From Diphasiastrum complanatum (taxonomy: Eukaryota > Streptophyta > Lycopodiopsida > Lycopodiales > Lycopodiaceae): a stretch of DNA of 64,000 nt. Shown in pieces: positions 55,286-64,000 of the stretch. How positions within the stretch are numbered: position 1 is the first letter of the stretch; the number at the start of each line of letters is the position of its first letter. The DNA lies in contig CM055110.1 of the NCBI GenBank assembly GCA_029204225.1, positions 17,975,501 to 18,039,500 of the forward strand, read 5' to 3'. The notes under the pieces were generated by a model. The model was not told the origin of the DNA and did no database searches. It saw nothing but the letters and a program-made list of their open reading frames with translations. Position numbers and translations under genes: made by a program.

Positions 55286-55298
55286 GGCTCTGATACCA
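55286..55298 (-). promoter_or_regulatory. C3 primer binding site (initiator Met)
   Basis: The minus strand reads TGGTATCAGAGCC, directly against the LTR start at 55299. Confidence 0.95.
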
Positions 55299-56163
55299 TG
55301 TCAATTTTCAGAGAAAAAGGTCAAATATTGATTGTACTTTCCATATGCATTTTCCTGATGTAGATTATTGATTGCTTAATCAAAAGATCTATCAAGTTCT
55401 AGATGCTAGATCTTGATCTAGATGCTTTACACTATGATTTAAGCAAGAGCAATGGATCAAATGATCAAACACATGGATGGGCAGCCTCACACATGTGGAG
55501 GACAGTACCTGTATGGCCTGTTTACAGAGAGTAAAGTACATTAACTTAAAAATGCATTTTATTCATCAAAACTCAAGACAAAAGTGGAAATCTCAACAAA
55601 ACTAGAATTTGCCAATCTCACATCAACATCTCATTGATTTGGTTGATCCCTTTATAGATCAAGTACATCATCCACAAGTTGTGTACTGTCCAAAAAGCCT
55701 TCACACGTGTGAAGAGTGCCTAGTCATCCAGATCCACCAATGGGAGCCATATGTGCTCATTTCTCAAAGTTGACTATTCTCTTTGGCAAGAAAACAAAAA
55801 ACCAGTCTTCCACATTTATAGGAATATTCTCTATAAAATAGGATCTAATGGAATCTTCCTATCTTATCTTCTAGAAGCTTATCCACATGTGTGAATGGTA
55901 TCTTGACATGTGTGAGTAATAACTTATTCACATGGAAGTTCAATCTATTTACACAAACTTTGACCAATTTAACCATTTTCAAGATTCTACTCTAAGGTCA
56001 TTTCACACTAGTGTAGATCAAGCTAAAATCAATGTAACTTTATAAAAATGACTTATGTACATTCTTTCACACATGGGAACAGACTTCACACGTGTGAGAT
56101 CCTATCAAGCTCAAATAACTTGAGATCTACAAGGTACATCAAGTTGGAAGTGATATTTTAACA
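55299..56163 (-). repeat. C3 5' LTR
   Basis: 865 bp, TGTCAATTTTCAGAG to GATATTTTAACA. It contains perfect palindromes TTCACACGTGTGAA (55700-55713) and TCACACGTGTGA (56086-56097), where the other LTR has CACATG forms. Confidence 0.93.
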
Positions 56164-56168
56164 TACGG

Positions 56169-56870
56169 ATCATGAACAACACAAGTGATTACATCCTGAA
56201 TGCAGCGTAACATCTAATGCTCAATCTTTCGCACTCTAGTGAATGCAAGCTGGATGTATATATATACACAACATACTTGTAATTAAAAGAATTCCTTAAC
56301 TAATCTTTAATTACAAGACTAATTTAAATTAACCAGATATTGGTCGTGAATGTACTTAACAAATATTTGATGTACTATGACATCTATACAATCATGTATG
56401 TGTATGATGGTTAGATCAGTCGATCATCGAAGTAATCAAATGAGTCGATCGTCAAAGTAGTTGGATCAGTCGATCGTCAAAGTAGTCAGAGATGGCTAGG
56501 TCTTCGAGCTGCTTCAAATGCCATTTGAATATAGATACAAACATGAATGGATACCCTTTACTCCAGAGATGAAGATTAGCCAGAAGGTCGAGATAAAACT
56601 CGTGTATTATACCAAACATTACTCTGCACATAGAATGAGAGTAGTTTTGCAGGTGTTGTAGGCTATATTATGAAATACGACTAAATATACAGAATGGCAA
56701 AAAAGATAATTGTGATTCTTGCAGGTGTTAGATGAGCAGACAAAATGCCTAAGGAAGTTACATTTGATCCTAGATCAATGATTAATTCAAGGATCAAGAA
56801 TGTGCAAGAAGAATCTTGAATGAATTGAAACACCAAGGAGAAAACTGTGAGCTTAATCTCCAACAAGTCC
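56169..56870. mobile_element. Old LTR-like relic related to 2443-3028
   Basis: Shares scattered blocks in the same orientation: TTTTGCAGGTG(C/T)TG, AAGGAGNAAACTNTGAGCTTAAT and CCAACAA, and a GATGGC(G/T)AGGTCTNC segment. A short repeat GATCAGTCGATCGTCAAAGTAG occurs ~3 times at 56414-56485. Much diverged; ends unknown. Confidence 0.45.
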
Positions 56871-57674
56871 AAATGACTTAGTGGAAAACTTTTGATTATA
56901 TTCTAAACAACATTAATAAAATGATTTGTATTTCTATTTTTGACTATTTAAAAAATGAGACTTATCTTTGTTGTGAATTACAATTTTTTTTCTTTTAAAA
57001 TAAATTAAATGATGTTGGACAATACCTAAGTTTAGAGTTTTAACTTTGACTTTTTACAATATTGTTTACAAATGTTAATATTTTAATATATATTAAAAAA
57101 TAAGCTTTCAAACAAATATTTAAATCTTTGAAAGAGTATGTTTTTAAAAAAAAATTAGTTAAATATATTTTGAAAATTTTAATTTTAAGCAATTATTATT
57201 TATTGCACCAAATTCCATGAATTTCATTTTTTTTAATTTTTATAATCTTAGTCGACAATTTTAGAACATTTGCAAAATGCAACATTTTAGAAATCATCAG
57301 TTAATTAAAAAATTTAAGATTTAAAATAATGTGAATTTTCAAAAACTCATAAAACATGTCTCTCTACAATTTTCTATTTCAAAAGATTTTGTCTTTTATA
57401 CATTTTGAAATAAGAAACTCTAATATCCATGTCAGGATTATTTTAAATCCTATGTACTTGATGTGGACGTAACAAAAGTCTTTTGAAATATGGAAGAAAT
57501 ATTGAGGAGATTGTTTCATAGTCTGGAATCACCCCTAACAAGCTAGTTTTTTTGTAGAAAACTGACAAGTGACTTGGTATAATGAATCGAGTTTATCAAA
57601 ATAGATGAATTAAGGCTAGTTCCACAATGATGTATTAGCCATTTGATGCTTTTTTAAGCTTGCAATTAGCAAAC
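56871..57674. other. AT-rich, no gene recognised
   Basis: Strongly AT-rich non-coding sequence with poly-A and poly-T runs and no domain pattern in any frame. Confidence 0.65.
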
Positions 57675-57881
57675 TACTATGAATGTAACTATCTTGGTGA
57701 TGACGTCCAAGCTGATTGCATTCACAACCATCATGGTGGTGACATAAAGAAGTTGGTTACATTCACATCTATCATGGTCATGACATCACCAAGTCAATTA
57801 CATTCACAATCCTCATGGTCATGACATCAACAAATTGGTTATATTAGTAACTACTACGGTAATGACATCAACAGGAGGTGG
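57675..57881. repeat. 41-bp minisatellite, ~5 units
   Basis: Units at 57675-57715, 57716-57756, 57757-57797, 57798-57838 and 57839-57881 follow TTACATTCACAATCNTCATG then GTCATGACATCAACAAGTTGG. The middle units are most alike; the outer ones have diverged. Confidence 0.9.
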
Positions 57882-58245
57882 TAAGTGTTATGGTGATGAA
57901 GCATCTATTTCTCATTTGAGAACATGAAGTATGTAAAGAAATATTCTTTAATAGCATGTTTTTATTCTTTCTAAAACAATGAATATTGCTAATCAAGAAA
58001 GTAAAGTGTCTTTTTATCATAAAGTGGAGGCAAGGAAGGTCATGAATACAAGAAGCGTTAGTCTGTATGCCAGGTTGATCAATCACTGAATATGGTTTAG
58101 ATGCAGCCGTATATGTCAGCCTCCTTACCTTTTTCAGACATATCTTTGAGATCCAAGTACATTTTGGAGGAAATTTTTTTCGTGGGTTCATTTTTGAGAA
58201 GTGATTTTCTCCCTCATCCCCCCCGACATGGGTGACCCCCTTCGT

Positions 58246-58270
58246 GTGTGTGCATGTGTGCGTGTGTGCA

Positions 58271-58326
<56 letters not shown>

Positions 58327-58334
58327 TGTGTGTG
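58246..58334. repeat. (GT)n microsatellite
   Basis: A TG/GT tract, pure from about 58273 to 58321, with CG and CA interruptions on both sides. The Thr-His repeats of minus frames are artefacts. Between 57882 and 58700 no gene is recognised. Confidence 0.95.
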
Positions 58335-58705
58335 ATCTCTGCAACAAAGGCTCTTGTCATTTTTTTAACCTTTAAAAATGGACTTTCAAAATACATAATC
58401 TTATAATCAATCATACGCATTAGGTTGTCATTTGCATTAGGATTGCATCTTATTAACATTAGATTTTCATTTGTAGTATACAATAATGTGTTCCATGTGA
58501 CGTCAGGTGAATGGTTACGAGCCTAAATTTATGATTATTTGGAAAGTAGCTACAAGTTAATTGTAGCAAGCATGCTACTACAGGCTATATTATGACATAG
58601 TCAATAACTCACAATAACAACAAGTGTACTACAAAGCTTGTTGCCCTTAGGAACCTAGTCCAATTTCAATTAGTGGGTGTAGTAGGTACGAAAGGGAGAA
58701 TTGAA

Positions 58706-58766
58706 TTTGACTCATCCTCAAGTTGTTTGCATTTATTTTGACTCATCCTCAAGTTGTTTGCATTAA
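58706..58766. repeat. 31-bp tandem duplication
   Basis: TTTGACTCATCCTCAAGTTG followed by TTTGCATT is repeated at 58706 and 58737 with no internal mismatch. Confidence 0.95.
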
Positions 58767-58914
58767 AAGAAAAACTTATTCTAGCCTTTTCATTCATGTG
58801 CACAAGGTTTTAGTTACACCTAATATATTTTCTTTGTGTAATCATCATATGGTTTTTTGAATCTTAAAAAATTTAGATTGTCATTATAGGGTTTATAGAC
58901 TTGGTAGCTTTAAA

Positions 58915-59890
58915 TGGAAGTAATCAACATATGGTTTTGGGTTAAATTAATACTTTTTTACCTTTTGACGAAATAGGTAGGTCTAGTTGTGAATTTGGTT
59001 TTTTTTTGTGAAGTCTAGTAAATTAAATTTATTGTGCATAAGCCAAGTTGATAGGAACGGAAACTACACATGTCCTTGGCTAGCTATTTAGTTACATGAC
59101 TTCAATGGAAAATAACTCGTTCTAGGATGTGGCACCATGCTATTGGCCTAGGGCTACATAACGTATAAGCCATTTCCATCTATCATAGCAAACCGTGGAA
59201 GCTGAAAGCTTATCTTTGTAAGGTAGTCTCAATTTTGTACTTTCAGTTTGCTAGACTAAGGTCATACAATTTTTTATTTACATCAATCTTTTGATATATA
59301 CTTGCATTGTTCCTCCTTCCTTCCATTGTACTCCCCCACAATAAACCCCCCACCCCGATCCAAGGCTTTTAATCTGAAGAGATGATCTTTCTTTTCGAAT
59401 GAAGAGGGATTTATGATTGGTACTATTCTTAGCAACCCAAACTAGCTACAATTAGTGGACATGATTTTGGAGAGGCAGGCCAATCTAAACTGTCCCTTAT
59501 GCTACATGTCTCTTTTTCATGTGTATTTAAATCTTTGTTTGATGTATCAACATATGGTTTTTTATTTGTGATAAATTTAGTTGATATGGTTCTCATATAG
59601 TTTTTAGTTGAAGTAATAGATCTAGTACAAGTAATCAACATATGTTTCTAGTAATTGATGAAATAGGATTTTAGCTTTTGAAATAATAGGTAGATCTAGT
59701 CGTTATTGCCTTTCTTCTAGTGAAATGAATATAATGATTGTGGACACGTGAAGTTAATATAAAAAATAATTGCATAGTTTCCCAAATAGTTATTATGTCG
59801 CATGATCTCATTGAGAAATGATATGTTCCAGGTGGTAGCATGTTATTGGCCCATAACTGCATAATAATCTATGAGCTGCAACTAGGTATA
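58915..59890. repeat. Diverged direct duplication (~260 bp units)
   Basis: About 58915-59180 and 59630-59890 share AGTAATCAACATATG, GAAATA(G)GTAG(G/A)TCTAGT, TAGTTA...ATG, and GCTATTGGCC/GTTATTGGCC followed by ATAA. A further AATCAACATATGGTTTT copy lies near 59545. No coding sequence is recognised in 58770-60340. Confidence 0.55.
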
Positions 59891-60346
59891 AAAATGAGCA
59901 GTTGCAGCAAAGCATGGAAGCACCTCACCAAAGCCTAGGCAATTCACTTACGTCGATATTTTTGCATGGACCATTTTTCTTGTGGCCAAAACTTTTAACT
60001 TGATTCATTTAGATATTATATGGCATAAATGTACTACTTTTCTTAAAAAAATTCCATGACTTTGGAGCGTAACATTATTCTTATAAAGCCCATGGGTGTT
60101 GAAGCATAAAGAACATTGTGCTCGTAAATTTCTAGGGCTTTGGAGCATAAACCTTATGATGAGTCTTTACACTAAAAGGCCTTATCCTTACCCTTTTCCT
60201 ACCCCCCTTCAAACTTAGGGCCTGTAATTTGGATGGAAAGAGAGGGTATATTTTCATGTCATCTCCTCCTTTTGCCTTTCCAATGAAAAGTTTCGCAAGT
60301 CTCAAGCACTTCAACATAATTCATGAGAATGTTAGATGAAACACCA

Positions 60347-60369
60347 CCCCCCCCCCCCCCCCCCCCCCC
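60347..60369. repeat. Poly-C tract (23 nt)
   Basis: An uninterrupted C run followed by ATACC. It is the third long C run in the window. Confidence 0.95.
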
Positions 60370-61255
60370 ATACCACCACTTCCCCCCGGGTCTTACGTGG
60401 GGTAGTTCATAGCCTTGGAGGTACACTCCCCTACATTTATTAGTGTCTAAACTATGCCTCTAGTCAACATTTGCTACATGGCAAATGTTAATTTGAAAAT
60501 GTGGCCTAGACTGCTTGTGGCATTGGTGACCATGGCGGCATTGGCGTGTTGACCAGTATTGGTGGAGTTGCAACTAAATGTGTTGGAGCTACTTGTGAAT
60601 CCAGGGTGGTGTCTGTCATTATAGATGTATCAACACCATTTGTGGCATGATGTGGTGACGCTTGCTATTGGAAAGTCGTATCGGACGTAGAGCTGTCAAC
60701 TTGGATCTTGGCTTTCTGTGGAGCTTTTTGCCTTCGAATTTCATCTCGTCTGTCTCAGTCTCTTCTGGAGGAGGCCTCTTGGCTTTCATTTTGTTTCTCG
60801 TCCTAGCTTGTCTCATAAGTGGTTGTGTGGCCAGGGTGGTGTTGTCGGCTTGTTAGCAGAAGACCCTTCTAGAGCAGTTTCTTATTGTGATGGCTTTGCC
60901 ATGTTTTATGTATAGATTTCCTTCTCAATAGTGGACTAGAGCTTTGATCTGTGCTCTAGCAACACTATCCCTCAGCATGGCATTGTGCAAAAATATATGA
61001 CAAAAAGTTTTGAAACTTAGCAAATACTTGGCTCATTAGATTTTTTTTAAATGGGTGTTGATGGCGCTCGTGTGCTGTGGTTGATGACTGGTGATGGCGC
61101 TCAAGAATGGGATGGAGTGAATGAGCACGATCACATAGAGCTGAAGATCACCAGAAATGAACATGTAAGCATCAAGATCTCCAGAATCCGTCACTAGGAA
61201 CATAAAAGAAGATTGCACATTGTTGAGGTGCAAATGACTTTGTTTTGGGTTGTTT
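60370..61255. other. No gene recognised
   Basis: Frames of 64-70 codons on both strands overlap at 60619-60915 but carry no motif and look like chance. Confidence 0.6.
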
Positions 61256-61259
61256 TATA

Positions 61260-61435
61260 GATCTGACTGGAGGAATCGTCGGTCAAAATCTGACTAAAGG
61301 ACTCAGTCAAGATCTGTTGACTGGAGGATTTCATTGAGATCTCGGTGAGATCTGATTGGAGGACTCGGTCATGATCTGACTGGAGGACCCTAGGTCAATA
61401 TCCAATTGGAGGACTCGGTCGAGATCTCAAGTGGG
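61260..61435. repeat. Minisatellite GATCTGACTGGAGGACTCGG
   Basis: Six or seven imperfect units of ~23-38 bp, each with ATCTGA(C/T)TGGAGGACTCGGTC or a variant, in head-to-tail array. The units differ by short insertions. 61436-61900 has no recognised gene. Confidence 0.85.
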
Positions 61436-61906
61436 TGCTTAGTGGAGTGCTCTTGTAGATTGACTATGTTAAAGAAATTCCTGAATGAAGTAAAAATGAC
61501 AATGTTTAAGCATGAGAAAATTTTGAGATGGACATGTGGTCTTAAGTACCAAATTTTTTGCTATTGTTGGAAAATAAGAGATCTCAGAATTGCAAAAGGA
61601 ATATGGACCTACAAAAGTTGTAAAATCTATCCTTGGAAGCTAGACCATATGATGTTGTCCAGTAACACTCTTGGTGATAAAAAAAGACATCAATGAAAGA
61701 ATATGATGAGAAAAATAATGCAGGAACTACAAACACAAACAGTCAATGAATACAAAAAATAATGAAATAAAAAACATAACTAAATATGTACAAAAGGAAG
61801 AGTGTTGTATTTGGATAGGGTCAACAAAAAACAACTCTTCGTAGGACCGTCGTAGACGACCGCCATTGACGACAGTATCGAGGAGTACTCTGTCAAGTGT
61901 TTCTAA

Positions 61907-62812
61907 CTAGACTGCTTCATTTGAGAGGATTTTATTGATTACATATGGTGATTTACTTCTGAATTTCAATTTTCCAGGGTGCTTCTTAGAAGTGTAAAGA
62001 AGCACCCGATCACCTAAATGTAAGTCTGTATTGCATAGGTGACGATCATGCCAGGCTTTTTGATGATGTTTGTTAACTAATTGTGCATGATACAAGATGA
62101 GTCGAGTTTTACACAATTGGGATAACATAAATAGTCTATTTTGTACCTCTTGTTTGATTGCAACTTTCTCACATAGATCAATAGAGAAAGCTTGCATTAC
62201 TCGCAAGGAAGGAACTAAATATTCAATAGGCAATACTGCTCTTGACCATAAACGAAGTGGAAGGGTGTGACACATCTAGTGACCTTCTTGTGAGTTGTAT
62301 GATATGCCCAGATAGCTGAGAACAACTTGGTTTCCCAATCTGATCTAGTTGTCTCAACTATCTTTGTCATAATCTTGCAAATGGCCTTGTTAGTGGATTC
62401 TGCTTAGCCATTACATCGGGGGTAGTACGGAGTACTTTTGCAATGGACAACAAGGTAATGGCGTAAGAGATTTTCAACCACTTCATTTAAGAAGTGTGAA
62501 CCTCTGTCACTAACAAGCTCGATAAACGTGTAATGATGTTTTCATATAGAAAATGCGCAAATTGGCATCCTTTGTGGCTCTAGCCTCAACCCATTTGGTA
62601 GCGTAATCTGTGGCAATAAGGATGTAACGGGCTTGAGTGTTTTTGGCTGTTGAGTTGATGGGCTCGAAAAATTCTATACCCCATTTATGGAAAGCTTTGC
62701 CTTCTATAATTGGGCTTAGCAATGTGAAGTCAACTTTTGTTGTCTTTTTGGCTCGTTGGCTCTGGGGAACAAAGTATTGGCGCGGTAGTGAGAGCGGTCT
62801 TGAGTTTCTCAA
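61907..62812 (-). pseudogene. G4 integrase
   Basis: 62812-62510 contains KWGIEFFEPI, where W-G-I-D-F is expected, so the first catalytic Asp is Glu. It also has YILIATDYATKWVEARATKD. Next, after a frame change, comes VSDRGSHFLNEVVENLLRHY with the second Asp, and YPRCNG-stop-AESTNKAIC with the catalytic Glu region. The frame 62275-61907 is the tail: SLRVMQAFSIDLCEK, KTRLILYHAQLVNKHHQKAW and LYTSKKHPGKLKFRSKSPYV. Frameshifts and a stop make it inactive. Confidence 0.88.
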
Positions 62813-62819
62813 AAGCTTT

Positions 62820-64000
62820 TATTCGTTCCTTGGTCCACCTAGGGTCAACCACAGATCAATGCAGATACGAAGCTTGCCATTTTTCTTGGGCACCACCACA
62901 ATGGGCAATACCCAGTCCATATGTTGGACTTCATAAATGAAGCCAACATCAAGCAGCTATTATTATGCTCATCAATCCTTTCTCGATAAACAAGGTTACA
63001 ATGGTATGGCTTAGCCCAAATAGGCTTAGCGTTTTCCTTGAGTTGAATGGTATGGACTCATACTCAAGTGGGACCCCCTTCATTTCGGTGTAATTCCAAG
63101 AAAATACATCTTTGTATTTTTTTAATAAAGTCTTCAAACCAAAGAGTTGGTCTAGCGTCTGACATGAACGAAACAACCCATGTCTTCATCAGGATCCTTA
63201 GATTGAGTGCGACTATCTTAGTAGGTCCTTCAAAAGATGGAGAAACTTGTGTAGGCTCCCGCTTTAGTTGTGGTAGTTGGATAACAACATCATTGAACAT
63301 GAAATCCTTGAAATGTTGTGGAAGATCAAAAGGTGGCTCCACAAAGTTCTCCAGAACTTTGGAAATTATTGATGGTGATTTGCTACCAGAGCATGACGTT
63401 CTTTCGCTTGGATGGGCCTTTTGAGATTCGGACAATGGTTGATTCAGTTTTGTATGCATTTGTTTTTTTCGCTCAATTAGTTTCGTATCTATGATTTTTT
63501 GTTTGTTTAACCGAGGTTTTTTTGGTATTTTGTGGAGGCAGTGTGGTTGCCTCTCGGATTAACTCTTCATCTCGCAGACTTCATCTGGACTCTGCTTCTC
63601 AGTGGTAGACTCTGGGTTTGGGTCTATAGGTCATTGTGTTTACTATCTTAGAGGTAAGTTGTACATGAGCTAGTGGTCCTAATGTCTTGATCTCCTTTGG
63701 AATCGATATAAGTGAAAATCGTTTATTATCGAGATAGTTGAGGACTTGCTCGTCACTCATTTCCTCATCATTCATCAAAAGAATTTAATCTTCCGAAACA
63801 TGTGCTGTAGAAAAAATAGTTTCTTCAAGGCACCAAGCTATGGGAATAGGATCTATCATCATCAAGGGAATGATGGGTGTCTCGATGTCAATAGAAGATG
63901 GTAGGAGATGGGCGTCTTCTTCGATGGTCTCTATGAGACATCTGTTGGAGTCAGAATAGTCCAGTATGTCTAATGTGTGACCCCAATTGATGACAGTTGA
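62820..64000 (-). pseudogene. G4 pol N-terminal part and RT fingers
   Basis: 62830-62945 encodes YEVQHMDWVLPIVVVPKKNG and KLRICIDLW, the RT fingers, then jumps into KAFEKLKTALTT-like text and the integrase. Upstream 63176-62949 has LKKYKDVFSWNYTEMKGVPL, the standard lead to RT. 63459-63064 and the sequence to 64000 are an acidic linker with text such as MNDEEMSDEQVLNYLDNKRF, comparable to TNEQILNHMNLTRFG at about 22350. Several stops. Confidence 0.75.

Larger units (their letters stand above)
50211..56168 (-). mobile_element. Ty1/copia element C3, both LTRs, imperfect TSD
   Basis: The left LTR is 50216-51070 and the right LTR 55299-56163. Flanking bases TATGG (50211-50215) and TACGG (56164-56168) differ by one base, consistent with an old target-site duplication. 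On the minus strand the primer site lies at 55286-55298 and a purine tract GGAGGAG abuts the left LTR. The inside (4.2 kb) reads gag, knuckle, protease, integrase, RT and RNase H, the full copia order, with a deletion in RT and several stops. Confidence 0.95.
61900..64000 (-). mobile_element. Gypsy element G4 fragment, runs off the right edge
   Basis: Reading leftward from the window edge: pol linker, RT entry, a short RT finger segment, a piece of the RNase H start, integrase core and integrase tail. RT palm and thumb and most of RNase H are deleted near 62810-62840. LTRs are not seen; the left end, below 61900, is undefined. The fragments at 21.0-22.6 kb and 45.06-45.35 kb are the same kind. 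Confidence 0.88.

Noticed and set aside
57675-57881. CRISPR-like regularly spaced repeats
   Set aside because: Units are contiguous tandem repeats without unique spacers, in a plant genome.
57868-58483. Minus-strand frames rich in Thr-His
   Set aside because: Produced by the GT microsatellite; unrelated text on both sides and no family pattern.
59429-60856. Several 60-70-codon frames as small genes
   Set aside because: No motif or conserved pattern; density is what random AT-rich sequence gives.

Overview
The window looks like nuclear DNA of a large, repeat-rich land plant genome. The retroelements are of plant type: Ty3/gypsy elements including a chromovirus with a chromodomain, and Ty1/copia elements. 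Most use the plant-typical initiator-Met primer site (TGGTATCAGAGCC). Long TC, AT, GT and poly-C tracts are present, and I recognise no intact host gene. Some families look more like those of ferns, other non-flowering plants or gymnosperms than of compact angiosperm genomes, but the sequence does not settle the clade.

Layout. 1-1.85 kb: an ~818-bp tandem duplication carrying a minus-strand gypsy-like gag relic. 2.4-3.65 kb: two minus-strand LTR relics with Met primer sites. 3717-8962: a complete but dead chromovirus with ~94% identical LTRs and a perfect CCAAA target-site duplication. 9-14.6 kb: mostly non-coding, with a SINE-like tRNA head, a (TC)41 tract, a ~170-bp tandem duplication, a 131-bp near-palindrome, a protease fragment and a frameshifted C-terminal domain resembling a non-LTR retroelement. 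14.6-16.6 kb: unassigned. 16.6-18.8 kb: broken plus-strand copia. 18.8-20.6 kb: a gypsy protease fragment joined to a copia pol tail, LTR and primer site. 21-22.6 kb: minus-strand gypsy. 22656-27633: minus-strand copia C1 with both LTRs.

27.6-33.3 kb: plus-strand gypsy G1 with two successive retropepsin-like domains and an extra reading frame just before its polypurine tract. 34-37 kb: related minus-strand gypsy G2. 37-42.2 kb: minus-strand copia C2, joined through its LTR to the pol end of a second copy. 42.2-43.25 kb: gypsy gag G3. 43.3-46.3 kb: AT microsatellite, a GGCGCC-type primer site with LTR, and an integrase tail. 46.6-49.7 kb: scrambled plus-strand copia C4. 50216-56163: minus-strand copia C3 with both LTRs and an imperfect target-site duplication. 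56-61.9 kb: mainly non-coding with minisatellites. 61.9-64 kb: minus-strand gypsy G4, running off the end.

How it works together: the window is a graveyard of nested and recombined LTR elements. Each coding region shown is broken, several lack parts of reverse transcriptase or integrase, and none could support its own transposition as read. The least explained items are G1's third ORF and double protease, the LTR-bridged copia junctions, the palindromic CACGTG sites in the copia LTRs, and the hairpin at 13.1 kb. Element boundaries and divergence values were read by eye.
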